NCBI GenBank assembly: GCA_028695965.1
Contig: JAQVHZ010000006.1
Location: forward strand, 1-64,000
DNA from: Thermoguttaceae bacterium
GTDB taxonomy: Bacteria > Planctomycetota > Planctomycetia > Pirellulales > Thermoguttaceae
Direction: 5' to 3'
DNA: 64,000 nt
Part shown: piece by piece, positions 18,622-28,190 of the stretch
How positions within the stretch are numbered: the stretch's first letter is position 1
Layout of the letters: every line of letters begins with the position of its first letter
Notes under the pieces: generated by a model
What the model saw: only the letters and a program-made list of their open reading frames with translations
What the model was told of the DNA's origin: nothing
Database searches by the model: none
Position numbers and translations under genes: made by a program

Positions 18622-19911
18622 ATGCTGAATCTAGTCTATTTACTCGTGTTAATTCTTGTGTCGCCGCTCCTGTTCTACCGTTCCATGCGGCATAAGAAAT
18701 ACCGCGACGGATGGGGGCAGAAGTTTCTAGGACTAGCGCCGAAATTGCCCGTTAAAAGCGACGGAAAAAAGAGAATTTGGTTCCACGCTGTCAGCGTCGG
18801 CGAAGTCAATCTGCTCAAGCCGATCATCGCCGAAATGGACGCGAGCCGACCCGACTGGGAATTTGTCGTTTCCGCGACCTCAAAGACGGGGTACGAGCTT
18901 GCGCAAAAGCTCTTTGGCGCGCGAACCGCCGTCTTCTATTGTCCGCTCGATTTCTCGTGGGCGACGAGGCGCGCCCTGCGCAGAATCCAGCCGGATATGC
19001 TCGTCCTTGTCGAACTCGAGCTGTGGCCGAATTTAATCAAATTCGCGAACAAGTCGGGCGCGAAAGTCGCGATCGTCAACGGTCGCGTGAGCGACGAGGC
19101 TTTTCAAACATATTTCCGTATTCGGAGGTTCCTCGCTTCCACCTTCCGAAAAATCGATCTTATCGCGGCGCAGGACGACGTCGCTGCAAATTATTTCAGG
19201 CGGTTGTCCCCCGTCCCGGAAAGAGTCTTCGTCTCCGGGTCGATTAAATTTGACGGCGTAAAGACCGACAGAAACAACCCGGCGACTCAAGCGCTCGCTA
19301 AACTTGCCGGTATTCGCGAAACGGACGTCGTCTATCTTTGCGGAAGCACGCAGGACCCCGAAGAAGCGGGCGCGCTGGAGACCTATCGCCGACTCTATCG
19401 CGATTATCCCGCCTTGAAACTGATTGTCGTTCCGCGGCATAAGGAACGATTTGAAGAAGTTGCAAAATTATTCGACGCCTCGGAATTCGAGTGGACGCGG
19501 CGTTCAACCTTGACGGAACCGATCGATCCTGCCGCCGAAAAGAGCCGCGTCATCCTAGTCGACGCGTTGGGAGAACTCGGCGCTTGGTGGGGGCTGGCGA
19601 AGATCGCGTTTGTCGGAGGCAGTTGGGGAAATCGCGGAGGGCAGAATATGCTCGAGCCTGCGGGGTACGGCGCCGCCGTCTCTTTCGGACCGAACACGCG
19701 GAATTTCCGCGCGATCGTCGAAGCGCTCTTACGAGAAGACGCCGCAAAAGTCGTCGCCGACGTCGACGAAGCCTGCGCGTTTGTCAAACGATGTCTCGAC
19801 GAGCCCGCGTACGCGCAAAAAATCGGCGCCGCCGCGCGGGACCTGACGATTCGAAACAGCGGCGCGACAAAGCGGACGCTGGCTGAGTTGGAGCGAATCT
19901 TCGACTCTTGA
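18622..19911 (+). CDS. waaA: 3-deoxy-D-manno-octulosonic acid transferase
   Basis: A 429-residue GT30 glycosyltransferase that transfers Kdo from CMP-Kdo to the lipid A precursor at the inner membrane. The N-terminus is a single membrane anchor (LVYLLVLILVSPLLFYRS), followed by the KdtA signature WFHAVSVGEVNLLKP, and in the C-terminal Rossmann half GGSWGNRGGQNMLEPA, which corresponds to the conserved GGS and NxxEPA motifs. A GAGGGA element precedes the ATG. Its presence implies a Kdo-containing lipopolysaccharide and therefore an outer membrane. Other Kdo genes are not in the window. Confidence 0.95.
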   Translation: MLNLVYLLVLILVSPLLFYRSMRHKKYRDGWGQKFLGLAPKLPVKSDGKKRIWFHAVSVGEVNLLKPIIAEMDASRPDWEFVVSATSKTGYELAQKLFGARTAVFYCPLDFSWATRRALRRIQPDMLVLVELELWPNLIKFANKSGAKVAIVNGRVSDEAFQTYFRIRRFLASTFRKIDLIAAQDDVAANYFRRLSPVPERVFVSGSIKFDGVKTDRNNPATQALAKLAGIRETDVVYLCGSTQDPEEAGALETYRRLYRDYPALKLIVVPRHKERFEEVAKLFDASEFEWTRRSTLTEPIDPAAEKSRVILVDALGELGAWWGLAKIAFVGGSWGNRGGQNMLEPAGYGAAVSFGPNTRNFRAIVEALLREDAAKVVADVDEACAFVKRCLDEPAYAQKIGAAARDLTIRNSGATKRTLAELERIFDS

Positions 19912-19930
19912 AAAAATTTTCCCGCGCTTG

Positions 19931-19959
19931 TTGAAAACGCGGGGGAAGGCGCTTATAAT
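19931..19959 (+). promoter_or_regulatory. Sigma70-type promoter of the NRAMP-related gene
   Basis: TTGAAA (19931-19936), a 17-bp spacer and a perfect TATAAT (19954-19959) lie 88 bases before the start codon. The -35 is inside a small inverted repeat (CCCGCG 19921-19926 and CGCGGG 19938-19943) that may also act as a waaA 3' hairpin. Confidence 0.75.
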
Positions 19960-20047
19960 AATGATATGCGCGGTCGTTACGCCGGTCGGTTGTTCGACGC
20001 GCATTCTGGAATTTTAGCAACTAGACGTCAACAAAAGGAAAACGCCA

Positions 20048-21673
20048 ATGTCGTCGGAAAAGGAAACAAATGCGGTTCCGCTCGCGGACGCCGGACTGCC
20101 GATGAGCCCGAAATGGGATCCAGAAGTATTAGCTGCGGAAAAAGCGGAGCTTAAAAGATTAGAGTCCCTGCCTTTGGGCAAACGCTCGCTCGGCTACATT
20201 AAACGCACGGGCCCGGGACTGATGCAAAGCGCGATGACGCTTGGCGCCGGAAGCGCGACCGCGTCCGTAATCGCCGGCGCGTCGTGCGGCTACAAACTCC
20301 TCTGGGTTCAGCCCCTTGCGATGTTCTTTGGCGTCATGATGCTCGCCGCTCTTTCGAACGTCGTCTTAACGCGCGGCGAACGGCCGTACAAGTCCTTTGG
20401 AAAAGAAGTTTGGAAGCCGCTCGTCTTCTTATGGGCGTTCGGCACGGTCCTCGCGTCCGTAATTTGGCACTTTCCGCAATACACGCTCCTTGCCGGAGCA
20501 GGCCGCGACCTCTTCTCAACCTTTGGCGCGCAGCTTGCCGTCCCTGCAGGCGAAGCCGCGCCTGCGTGGATCCAAAGCCTTGCCGCGGCGTTCAAGCCTC
20601 TCGGAGTTAACGTCAACACGTCGATTAACACGCTGGGCTATCTTGTCAGCTTTGGCGTCGGCGCTTTGGTTTTGGTAATCAATATCATCGTCGTCTTCAG
20701 CTACGGAACGAGTTCTAAGGGCGTCAAGGTTTACGAGCGGTTCCTCCGCGTCATGATCGGCTTGGTCATCTTTTTCTTTGGCGTCGTCTGCCTGCTGAAT
20801 ATCCGCAATATTCAATGGGGCGAACTCTTCAAAGGATTCATTGGGTATTACGGATTCCCGAAAAACGCGCAAGGCGTTGTGGAAACGAACACGATTATTC
20901 AAGTTCTCGGCATGCTCGGCGCCGCCGTCGGTATCAACATGACGTTCCTCTATCCCTATTCGCTCTTGGCGAAAGGCTGGGGCGAAGAACACAAGCAGCT
21001 TGCGCGTTGGGACCTCGGGATGACGATGTTCCTGCCGTTCACGATCGTCACGTCGCTCATCATCGTCGCTATGACCGTTACCGGCGTCTATACCGGCGCC
21101 GACGTCGTTGATTCTACGCTGACGCCCCTCGGCGCCGCCGCGGCGTTCCAAGGGATTCCTTACGGGAACGTCATTTTCTGCCTTGGTCTTATGGGTATGT
21201 GCGGCGGCGCGATTTCCGCCCATATGGTCGCGTGCGGTTTCACGATGTGCGAATTACTCGGACTCGATATGACGCAAAAGCGCTTCCGGCTCTTTGCGCT
21301 CACGCCCTGCATCGGCTACCTTGGCGTCGTTATCAAGTTGCCGATGTGGTTCCCGGTCGTTACGTCCGCCGTCTGCTTCACGATGCTCCCGATCGCCTAC
21401 TTTATCTTCTTCTACTTGAACAACAAGAGAAGCTACATTGGCGACGCCGTCGGCAAGGGCTGGAAACGCGTGGTCTTCAATATCATCCTGATTGCCGCGT
21501 TAATCTTCGCGTGCGTTGGGGCGGCCTTGTCGATTAAATCGAACGTTGTCGATAAGATTACGGCTAAGTCGGCTCCCGCAGCCGAAGCCGTCGTCGAAGA
21601 GCCTGTTACTGAGGAACCTGCCGCTGAGGAACCGGTCGTTGAAGAGCCTGTTGCAGAAGAACCGGCTCTTTAA
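20048..21673 (+). CDS. NRAMP-related membrane transporter, divergent, with acidic C-terminal repeats
   Basis: A 541-residue polytopic membrane protein with about 11 hydrophobic segments and the overall NRAMP layout: the first segment follows IKRTGPGLMQSAM, and the sixth is near VGINMTFLYPYSLL followed by an ARWDLG loop. The metal-binding motifs of true NRAMP proteins are changed: the DPGN position of the first segment reads TLGAGS, and MPH in the sixth reads MTFLY. The substrate may therefore not be Mn2+ or Fe2+. The cytoplasmic N-terminal 45 residues are charged, and the C-terminus carries five EEP-type repeats (about 515-540) absent from typical members. An AAGGA site precedes the ATG, and a clear promoter lies upstream. 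Confidence 0.8.
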   Translation: MSSEKETNAVPLADAGLPMSPKWDPEVLAAEKAELKRLESLPLGKRSLGYIKRTGPGLMQSAMTLGAGSATASVIAGASCGYKLLWVQPLAMFFGVMMLAALSNVVLTRGERPYKSFGKEVWKPLVFLWAFGTVLASVIWHFPQYTLLAGAGRDLFSTFGAQLAVPAGEAAPAWIQSLAAAFKPLGVNVNTSINTLGYLVSFGVGALVLVINIIVVFSYGTSSKGVKVYERFLRVMIGLVIFFFGVVCLLNIRNIQWGELFKGFIGYYGFPKNAQGVVETNTIIQVLGMLGAAVGINMTFLYPYSLLAKGWGEEHKQLARWDLGMTMFLPFTIVTSLIIVAMTVTGVYTGADVVDSTLTPLGAAAAFQGIPYGNVIFCLGLMGMCGGAISAHMVACGFTMCELLGLDMTQKRFRLFALTPCIGYLGVVIKLPMWFPVVTSAVCFTMLPIAYFIFFYLNNKRSYIGDAVGKGWKRVVFNIILIAALIFACVGAALSIKSNVVDKITAKSAPAAEAVVEEPVTEEPAAEEPVVEEPVAEEPAL

Positions 21674-21714
21674 AACTGGTTTCTTAACGAATTAGGCGAA
21701 AATAACGGCGCGTT

Positions 21715-21745
21715 AGGCGGGAATAAACTGAGCTTATCCCCGCCT
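21715..21745 (+). terminator. Hairpin after the transporter gene
   Basis: AGGCGGG and CCCGCCT (21715-21745) with an inner AATAA/TTAT pairing form a stem-loop 41 bases after the stop. There is no U-run, so termination strength is uncertain. Confidence 0.45.
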
Positions 21746-21925
21746 GGCGCTTGTCGCGTTTTGGCTTATAAATATAATAAATCGAACTAGCGCGGCGAGA
21801 ATACAAAGAACGAGCGTCCTATCGACGTCCTGTGGAAGCGCCCGCTATTGATGATAAAATTTGACGCCTCTCGGCGGGGTGCAGAACCGAACGGTTATGC
21901 GCGGTAATTTTAAGGGCTCTGATAG

Positions 21926-22579
21926 ATGACGTTATTTTATTTTGTCGTCGCGAGTTTCCCATTTGCGATATATTTGCTGACGTTGGCGTGGATCCATAGT
22001 CGGTCTGTTCCGTTTGTCGTAACTGGCAGACGGGACTTTGTCGCTCTGTGTCTAGCGCTATCAGGCGTCTTTTTTATTGGGCCCGGACAGCTGTTCGTTA
22101 CTTGGGGAGCCGCCGCCGTTTGGGGAGCGTATGTCTGGCTGCTTATCGCCGCGTTATGTTTTTTAGTAGTCCTCTTAATCGCCTCGAATATGCGTCCGAG
22201 GCTGATCGTTTACAACGCCGCGCGCGAATCGCTCAGGAAAACGCTCACGACAACCGCCATTTCGCTCGACGACGAAGCGTGTTGGAGCGGTTCCGCGCTC
22301 AATATGCCCGGGCTGGGCGTGCAGTTCTTCGTAGACGCGCGAGGATTTGGACGCGCTTTTTCAATAATCCGCATAGATTCAGGAGGTTCTCAGGAAGGGT
22401 GGAACCGGTTTACTAATGAACTGAAACACGCGGCGCTCAGCGCCGAGCGCGCCAAAAGCCGCGCGTCGCGCGTCGTCTTTTCGGTTTTAGGTTTGGCCCT
22501 CTTTGCCGCGAACGCATGGTGCGTCCTTCAGCGCCCCGACGTCCTGCGCGAAGCGCTTTCGTTTTATCTTTCCGTATGA
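21926..22579 (+). CDS. Membrane protein of unknown function
   Basis: A 217-residue protein I do not recognise. Three hydrophobic helices fill the first 90 residues (about 1-20, 38-60, 65-88), and one more lies near the C-terminus (about 183-203). Between them is a soluble segment of about 90 residues with an aromatic/Gly core (LGVQFFVDARGFGRAF). Codon use resembles the neighbours. It is followed at 45 bases by the PP2C phosphatase gene on the same strand, so the two may be co-expressed. Only a weak ribosome binding site is seen. Confidence 0.7.
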   Translation: MTLFYFVVASFPFAIYLLTLAWIHSRSVPFVVTGRRDFVALCLALSGVFFIGPGQLFVTWGAAAVWGAYVWLLIAALCFLVVLLIASNMRPRLIVYNAARESLRKTLTTTAISLDDEACWSGSALNMPGLGVQFFVDARGFGRAFSIIRIDSGGSQEGWNRFTNELKHAALSAERAKSRASRVVFSVLGLALFAANAWCVLQRPDVLREALSFYLSV

Positions 22580-22624
22580 TCGATGAACGCAATACCAGGT
22601 TTTTAACGCTAAGGCGTCATTAAA

Positions 22625-23971
22625 ATGAACAATCATTGGTGGAATGAATCTCTTGCGTACTCCGCAAACACCGACGTCGGAATGAGGCGTTCTAACAACC
22701 AAGACGCCTATTTCGTCGAGTTGGCGTCCACGCTGAGATTGTGGAATACGAAAGGGCACCTCTTTATCGTCGCCGACGGCATGGGCGCGCACGCCGCAGG
22801 AGAACGCGCAAGCTCCTTGGCGACAAAAGTCGTCTCGCAGTCTTATCTGAAACGAACTAATGAAACTCAGCCCGAGGCCCTGAAAAACGCTATTCTTGAG
22901 GCTCACGCCACTATCAAAAAGCAGGGCGAAATCGATCCTTCCTTTGAAAATATGGGCACGACGTGCGATTCGCTCGTCCTTCTGCCCGACCGCGCTTATA
23001 TTGGGCATGTCGGCGACTCGCGCGTCTATCGTTTGCGCGACAACGTCGTCGAGCAAATGACGTTCGACCACAGCCTCGACTGGGAAGTGAAGTACAAGTC
23101 CTGTTCCACGGCGAATTCGGTCTGTCGTCAGATTTCGCACGTTCCAAAAAATATTATCACGCGATCGCTTGGTCCTACCGAGAAGTTAATCGTCGACATC
23201 GAAGGACCTTTCAAGACGAAGCCGGGCGACGCCTTTCTTCTGTGCAGCGACGGCCTTTCCGGACAAGTCGCCGATCATGAAATCGGCCAGATTTTAAACA
23301 TCTTTCAGCCGGAAGACGCGACGGAGTCGTTAATCAATCTTGCCAATCTCCGAGGAGGTCCGGATAACGTAACTGTCGTTATTGCGCGTGTTAAGACGGC
23401 GCAAAAGTCGGAAGAAATCGAACAAGAAATCAAAAAAACGGCTAAAATCTACGAGAACCGTCCTCCCCTCAACGCCGCGGCGATCTCCTCGCTGATCGCC
23501 GCGTGCGTCTTTGGAATGCTTGCCGCTGCGCTCTTTCTTATTGAATTGCTGGACAAGAAGACGGTCACCTCTGACGTCACAACATGGCTTTTGTGTGGGA
23601 GCGCGGCGCTTTTTTTGGTCAGCGTCGGGCTTTTTCTCTACTTCGGGCGGGCGACGCTCTTTCGGCGGCCCGAGGCGCAGAATATAACATTTGGAAGCGC
23701 TCCCTACACGCGCGCGTCCGCGCTTCCGACAGCCGAATTTAACGCAAATATTTTTGCTGTGTGCGACGAGCTGTGCATCGTTTTGAACAATGACGAACAA
23801 GGCGAGAAAATAGCGTTCAAGCCGGATTGGAAAGGAATTAATGAGGCGAGACGCCGCGCCGACGCGGACGCCAAAGCGGGGGATTACGCCTCCTCGATTC
23901 GCGCTAATTTGAGCGTTGTCAACTACATCATGAGAGAGTACAAAAAAAATTCTCCCCAAAAGAAAAAATAG
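22625..23971 (+). CDS. PP2C-family serine/threonine phosphatase with C-terminal membrane segments
   Basis: A 448-residue metal-dependent protein phosphatase. The family motifs appear in order: NNQDAYF, VADGMGAHAAGE, GDSRVYRL, LLCSDGLSG and GGPDNVTVVI, with the metal-binding Asp residues present, so it should be active. After the catalytic domain (to about residue 265) come two transmembrane helices (about 285-310 and 320-345) and a cytoplasmic-looking tail of about 100 residues. This is the architecture of membrane-attached PP2C proteins that oppose Ser/Thr kinases. No kinase gene lies nearby, so the partner is unknown. Confidence 0.92.
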   Translation: MNNHWWNESLAYSANTDVGMRRSNNQDAYFVELASTLRLWNTKGHLFIVADGMGAHAAGERASSLATKVVSQSYLKRTNETQPEALKNAILEAHATIKKQGEIDPSFENMGTTCDSLVLLPDRAYIGHVGDSRVYRLRDNVVEQMTFDHSLDWEVKYKSCSTANSVCRQISHVPKNIITRSLGPTEKLIVDIEGPFKTKPGDAFLLCSDGLSGQVADHEIGQILNIFQPEDATESLINLANLRGGPDNVTVVIARVKTAQKSEEIEQEIKKTAKIYENRPPLNAAAISSLIAACVFGMLAAALFLIELLDKKTVTSDVTTWLLCGSAALFLVSVGLFLYFGRATLFRRPEAQNITFGSAPYTRASALPTAEFNANIFAVCDELCIVLNNDEQGEKIAFKPDWKGINEARRRADADAKAGDYASSIRANLSVVNYIMREYKKNSPQKKK

Positions 23972-24143
23972 TCGATAAGACCCGAGACCTTGCGCTCTAA
24001 AACGCCGCGTCCGGTTGACGGTTTGAGATTTTTTTTTAAACTGTTGTTAGGCGCCGTTGCGTTTTTAAAGCCAAGCGTCAACAACCCGACGCGCGCGTGC
24101 GCTGTCGATACAAAAGAATAGAGACGAGAGAGAAATACAAACA

Positions 24144-24911
24144 ATGTTGGCAAAAAGGGTTATACCCTGTTTAGACGTTTGTGGAGGCCGCGTCGTTAAA
24201 GGCGTGAATTTCGTAAATTTACAAGACGCCGGAGACCCCGTCGAAATCGCTCGGCGATACGAGCGAGAAGGCGCTGACGAACTCGTCTTTTTAGATATTA
24301 CCGCAACTCACGAACAGCGCGACGTCATTATCGACGTCGTAAGGAAGACTGCGGACGCTATTTTCATGCCGCTGACGGTCGGAGGAGGGATTCGCACCGT
24401 CGACGATTTCAGAAAGATTCTGAACGCGGGCGCGGATAAAGTCTCCATTAATTCCGCGGCGGTAAAGAATCCCGACCTTATCAACGCGGCGGCGGATCGG
24501 TTCGGAAGTCAGTGCGTCGTCGTCAATATCGATCCGAAGCGCGTCGTGCGCGACGGCAAAGAGTTTTGGGAAGTCTTCATCAGCGGCGGGCGCATCCCGA
24601 CGGGGCTCGACGCAATTGAATGGGCTCGTGAAGTCGAGGCGCGAGGCGCCGGCGAAATCGTGCTGACGTCAATGGACGGCGACGGCACGCAAGACGGATA
24701 CGACCTCCCCTTATTAAAAGCGGTAACCGACGCCATCAGCATACCGGTAGTGGCAAGCGGCGGAGCAGGCGAGCCGAAACACTTCGTCGACGCGATCCTC
24801 AAGGCGAACGCGTCCGCCGTATTGGCCGCAAGCGTCTTCCACTATGGAATTTATTCGATCGCCGAAGTGAAAGAGGCGATGCGCGCCGCGGGTATTCCCG
24901 TCAGAATATAA
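24144..24911 (+). CDS. hisF: Imidazole glycerol phosphate synthase subunit HisF
   Basis: A 255-residue (beta/alpha)8 cyclase that, with HisH, converts PRFAR to imidazole glycerol phosphate and AICAR in histidine synthesis. The catalytic pair Asp11 (IPCLDV) and Asp130 (VNIDPKR) are both present, as are the phosphate-binding loops TVGGGIR and VASGGAGEP. Length is normal for the family. The gene is alone here, with no hisH or other his gene beside it, which suggests dispersed histidine genes. No obvious promoter was identified. Confidence 0.97.
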   Translation: MLAKRVIPCLDVCGGRVVKGVNFVNLQDAGDPVEIARRYEREGADELVFLDITATHEQRDVIIDVVRKTADAIFMPLTVGGGIRTVDDFRKILNAGADKVSINSAAVKNPDLINAAADRFGSQCVVVNIDPKRVVRDGKEFWEVFISGGRIPTGLDAIEWAREVEARGAGEIVLTSMDGDGTQDGYDLPLLKAVTDAISIPVVASGGAGEPKHFVDAILKANASAVLAASVFHYGIYSIAEVKEAMRAAGIPVRI

Positions 24912-24995
24912 TCGAGCGCAAAGAACGCCCCCTATAATCGCGTGAAGACGAACGACGTTTCGTCGAGCGTTGTTTTATCATAAAGGAGTTACGCA

Positions 24996-26138
24996 ATGAC
25001 GTCAGTCGATCTTCCTGATCGCGTATTTAAGAAGAGGAAGGAACTCGAAATAGACCCTCTTTTCCGCGCGCTTGTCAAACTCGCCGGGTCTGACCTTCAC
25101 CTCAAAGTTGATCGTCCCCCTTACGTGCGCGTCAAGGGTTCCCTGAGAACGCTCAATCGCGGGCCTATCGACGAAGAAGAAATGAATCGTCTCATCTTTC
25201 CGATGATGGACGAGCGTAACCGCAAGATTTATAACGACACGGGCGGCGCGGACTTTGCGCACTCGTGCGTCGTCGACGGCGTCTTGTGGCGTTTCCGCGT
25301 CAACGTCTTGACGCAAATGGGACACGTCGGGCTTGTCGCGCGCCGTATTAACAACTTCATCCCGGACCTGGAACAACTGCATATGCCGCCGGTTCTTTAC
25401 AACTTGTGCAAGTTCAGCCAAGGTCTGATTCTGCTCGCGGGCATCACGGGGTCCGGCAAGTCGACGACTATCGCGTCCATGTTGAACTGGATCAACAAGA
25501 ACTACAGCAAGCACATCTTGACCCTCGAAGACCCGATCGAATTCATGTTCACCGAGGAAAAATGCTTGATTAATCAGCGCGAAATCGGGCAAGACGTCAT
25601 CAACTTTGAAGTCGGGATGAAACACGCCGTTCGTGAAGACCCCGACGTCATGCTGGTCGGGGAAATGCGCGACCGTGAAACGTTCGAAACCGCTATTCAC
25701 GCCGCAGAGACGGGGCACTTGGTCTTCGGAACAATTCACGCGTCGACGGCGCCGTCGACCATTGGGCGTATTCTCGACTTATTCCCAGCGAATATGCACA
25801 AGGCGATTCGATCCGCTATGGCGATGAATATGAAGGGAATTGTCGCTCAGAAGCTGTTGCCCTCGATTTTGCCCGGCGTTCAACGCGTGCCGGCGTGTGA
25901 AATCATGATGGTCAACAACGTTATTCGCAAGTTAATCCTCGAAGGCGAAGACGAAAAGCTGGCCGACGCTATCCGTATTCAAGCTCAAGAGGGTATGCAA
26001 GACTTTACGATGTCCCTGATGTCGCTTGTTCAATCGAAGAAGATCGACCGCGCGACCGCGTTTGAAGTCGCCCCGAACATCGAATCGCTGAAGATGGCCC
26101 TTAAAGGTATCGAAGTTAAAGAACCGGGCATTCTCTAA
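24996..26138 (+). CDS. pilT: Type IV pilus retraction ATPase PilT
   Basis: A 380-residue hexameric secretion ATPase that depolymerises type IV pili. Walker A GSGKS has its lysine at residue 155, the Asp box is LTLEDPIEF, Walker B is VMLVGEMRD, and the His box is TGHLVFGTIHAS. The N-terminal PAS-like domain contains SDLHLKV. The usual PilT motif AIRNLIREGK is represented by VIRKLILEGED. It has an AAGGAG site before the ATG. It is followed at 150 bases by a degenerate PilB/GspE relative. Other core pilus genes (pilB, pilC, pilM to pilQ) are not in the window. Confidence 0.92.
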   Translation: MTSVDLPDRVFKKRKELEIDPLFRALVKLAGSDLHLKVDRPPYVRVKGSLRTLNRGPIDEEEMNRLIFPMMDERNRKIYNDTGGADFAHSCVVDGVLWRFRVNVLTQMGHVGLVARRINNFIPDLEQLHMPPVLYNLCKFSQGLILLAGITGSGKSTTIASMLNWINKNYSKHILTLEDPIEFMFTEEKCLINQREIGQDVINFEVGMKHAVREDPDVMLVGEMRDRETFETAIHAAETGHLVFGTIHASTAPSTIGRILDLFPANMHKAIRSAMAMNMKGIVAQKLLPSILPGVQRVPACEIMMVNNVIRKLILEGEDEKLADAIRIQAQEGMQDFTMSLMSLVQSKKIDRATAFEVAPNIESLKMALKGIEVKEPGIL

Positions 26139-26288
26139 TCGTCTCCCGAAAAGCGCCGACCGGGACGCTGACCCGGTCGGTTTGGAGCGAACGAGCGTAC
26201 AATGGTGGAACGCGCCGCCGAAATTTTTGATTACCGATCGGGCGGTCGGCTCGGCTCAAACGATCTTTCGTTAAAAAGTTGGTAAGTT

Positions 26289-28148
26289 ATGAAACTAGAG
26301 AAGATTGAGAAGTGTTCGCGTCTTATGCGGATCGGCGCTGTTGCGGCGGTTGCTTTCTTAGCGGGCGCCGATTTTGTCATGGCGGGACCGTACGACGACT
26401 TAGCAAAAGAGGCGACGGAAAACGGATGGCGCGGCGGATACGGCATGATGTTGTGCCCCATTAAGTTGGGGATCTTGGTTGTATTCTATCTTGCTTGGGT
26501 TGCAACGACCGGTTGGTGTAACAACGACTCCGAAAAACTTGGCGATCCGGATCAAGAGAAATGGAACGGGATCAATCTAATCGTCTTTGTGATCGCGTTT
26601 CTTATCGCGCTTCTTATCCCGATCTTCTGGGCGGGGCTGCCGTTGGTCGTTCTCGGCTGGCTCGTGCCGCTCTTTATCTACGTTAAAGCGCGCAACAAAG
26701 GTATGCTTGACGCCGACAAAGTCATGACCCCTTCGCATCTCATCTTCTGGTTCAAGACGAAAGTCCTCAGAATGAAGGTCAAGCCGAAGCCGTTGAAATA
26801 CGAAGGAGGGTCCCCGATCCAACTTGAAGCGACCGGATTGAATGTTGACGACCAAGTGAAGATGCTGCGTACGGTCGAGTCGCGTAATTATAACGACAGC
26901 AACGGTTATAATATGCTCCGCGAACTGCTCTACCATGCGCTGTACGCGCGCGCTTCGGAAATTCTGATCGAATTTGGCGCCGACGAAACGAAATTCCAGT
27001 ACCAAATCGACGGCGTCTTCCATCCGGTTTATGACGCGGTGAAGAAGCCGTGGCTGCGAGAACAAGCCGATGAAGTAGCCTATGCGTTGAAAAAGCTCAT
27101 CGGCGCCAATCCCGACGACAGACGCAGTCAGCAGAGCGGGATCTTCAAACTCCTTTACGACAAAAATAACAAAGGCAAGCCGCTTACGTGCGACGCGACC
27201 GCTCAGACGACGGGAACGCCGACCGGCGAGCTATGCAAAATTGTTTTCCAGTTCAAGACGGCGCCCTTCAAGAACGTCAAAGAAATTTGCGACGATCCCG
27301 AACGCCAAGAAAAACTGCGCTCTGTTATCAACAGCCCGAACGGTCTTGTCGTTCTTGCGACGGCGCCGCACCATGGATTGGAAACGCTCACCACCGTCAT
27401 GTTTAATACGGCGGACAGATTCACCCGCGACTTCTCCAGCGTCGAGGACGTTCAACGTCCTTACGAATTCATCGAGAATATTATGATGACGACGTACGAC
27501 TCCGCGAAGGGCGAAACGCCGATGACCGTCCTGCCCGACGTCTACTTCAAGGAGCCGAAAGTCGTCTTGATCCGCGATATGGTCAATTTGGAAGGCTGGA
27601 AGCTCGCGTGCGAGGAAGTGAAAAACGACCGGCTTATTATCTCGACCTTCCGCGCGCACGATTCGGTAGCCGCTATCATCGCGCTTTTGAAGTACGGCGT
27701 CCCCCCCGGCGATCTTGCCGGAGCGCTCACCGCCGTCGTTGCGCAGAGGCTGGTAAGAAGACTCTGCAATATGTGCAAAGAAGAAATCAAGCCGGATCCG
27801 CGCGTCGTCCAGCAACTTAGGCTCGATCCGGCGACGGAAAGTATCTTTCGTAGGCGCGTTCGCGTACCGGTCGAGCCGGGTCAGCGCGACTACTATGTTC
27901 CTTGCGAAGATTGCCGCGATATCGGATTTAAAGGCCGCGTCGCTCTATTGGACGTGCTGGAAATTAACGACGATATGCGCCAAATCATCGCGGCGGACGC
28001 CAGCCTCGAGAAAAAAGAACAAGCGTTGCGTCAACTCGCCGTCAAGAGCGATCAGCGCGGATACTTAATTGACGGCGCTCGACTCGTCCAAAAGGGCGTT
28101 ACCGCCTACGAGGAACTCGTTCGCGCCCTGTCCAATAAGACGAACTGA
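26289..28148 (+). CDS. Membrane-anchored PilB/GspE-like protein with degenerate nucleotide site
   Basis: A 619-residue relative of the PilB/GspE assembly ATPases, fused behind a membrane-bound N-terminus: a signal-like helix (about 12-33), then hydrophobic segments near 55-75 and 95-135. The C-terminal 400 residues keep the family fold (SEILIEFG, QYQIDGVFHP, DRLIISTFRAHDS) and the tetracysteine metal site (CNMC and CEDC). The Walker A loop reads APHHGLET at 359-366, with Glu365 where Lys is required, and the Walker B region reads VVLIRDMVN instead of the usual GE(I/M)RD. It is probably a non-hydrolysing structural or regulatory partner of a pilus/secretion ATPase; that role is inference. Confidence 0.8.
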   Translation: MKLEKIEKCSRLMRIGAVAAVAFLAGADFVMAGPYDDLAKEATENGWRGGYGMMLCPIKLGILVVFYLAWVATTGWCNNDSEKLGDPDQEKWNGINLIVFVIAFLIALLIPIFWAGLPLVVLGWLVPLFIYVKARNKGMLDADKVMTPSHLIFWFKTKVLRMKVKPKPLKYEGGSPIQLEATGLNVDDQVKMLRTVESRNYNDSNGYNMLRELLYHALYARASEILIEFGADETKFQYQIDGVFHPVYDAVKKPWLREQADEVAYALKKLIGANPDDRRSQQSGIFKLLYDKNNKGKPLTCDATAQTTGTPTGELCKIVFQFKTAPFKNVKEICDDPERQEKLRSVINSPNGLVVLATAPHHGLETLTTVMFNTADRFTRDFSSVEDVQRPYEFIENIMMTTYDSAKGETPMTVLPDVYFKEPKVVLIRDMVNLEGWKLACEEVKNDRLIISTFRAHDSVAAIIALLKYGVPPGDLAGALTAVVAQRLVRRLCNMCKEEIKPDPRVVQQLRLDPATESIFRRRVRVPVEPGQRDYYVPCEDCRDIGFKGRVALLDVLEINDDMRQIIAADASLEKKEQALRQLAVKSDQRGYLIDGARLVQKGVTAYEELVRALSNKTN

Positions 28149-28190
28149 TTGTGCGGTTACTCAACAGACAAAAGAATATTAGGTGATATT

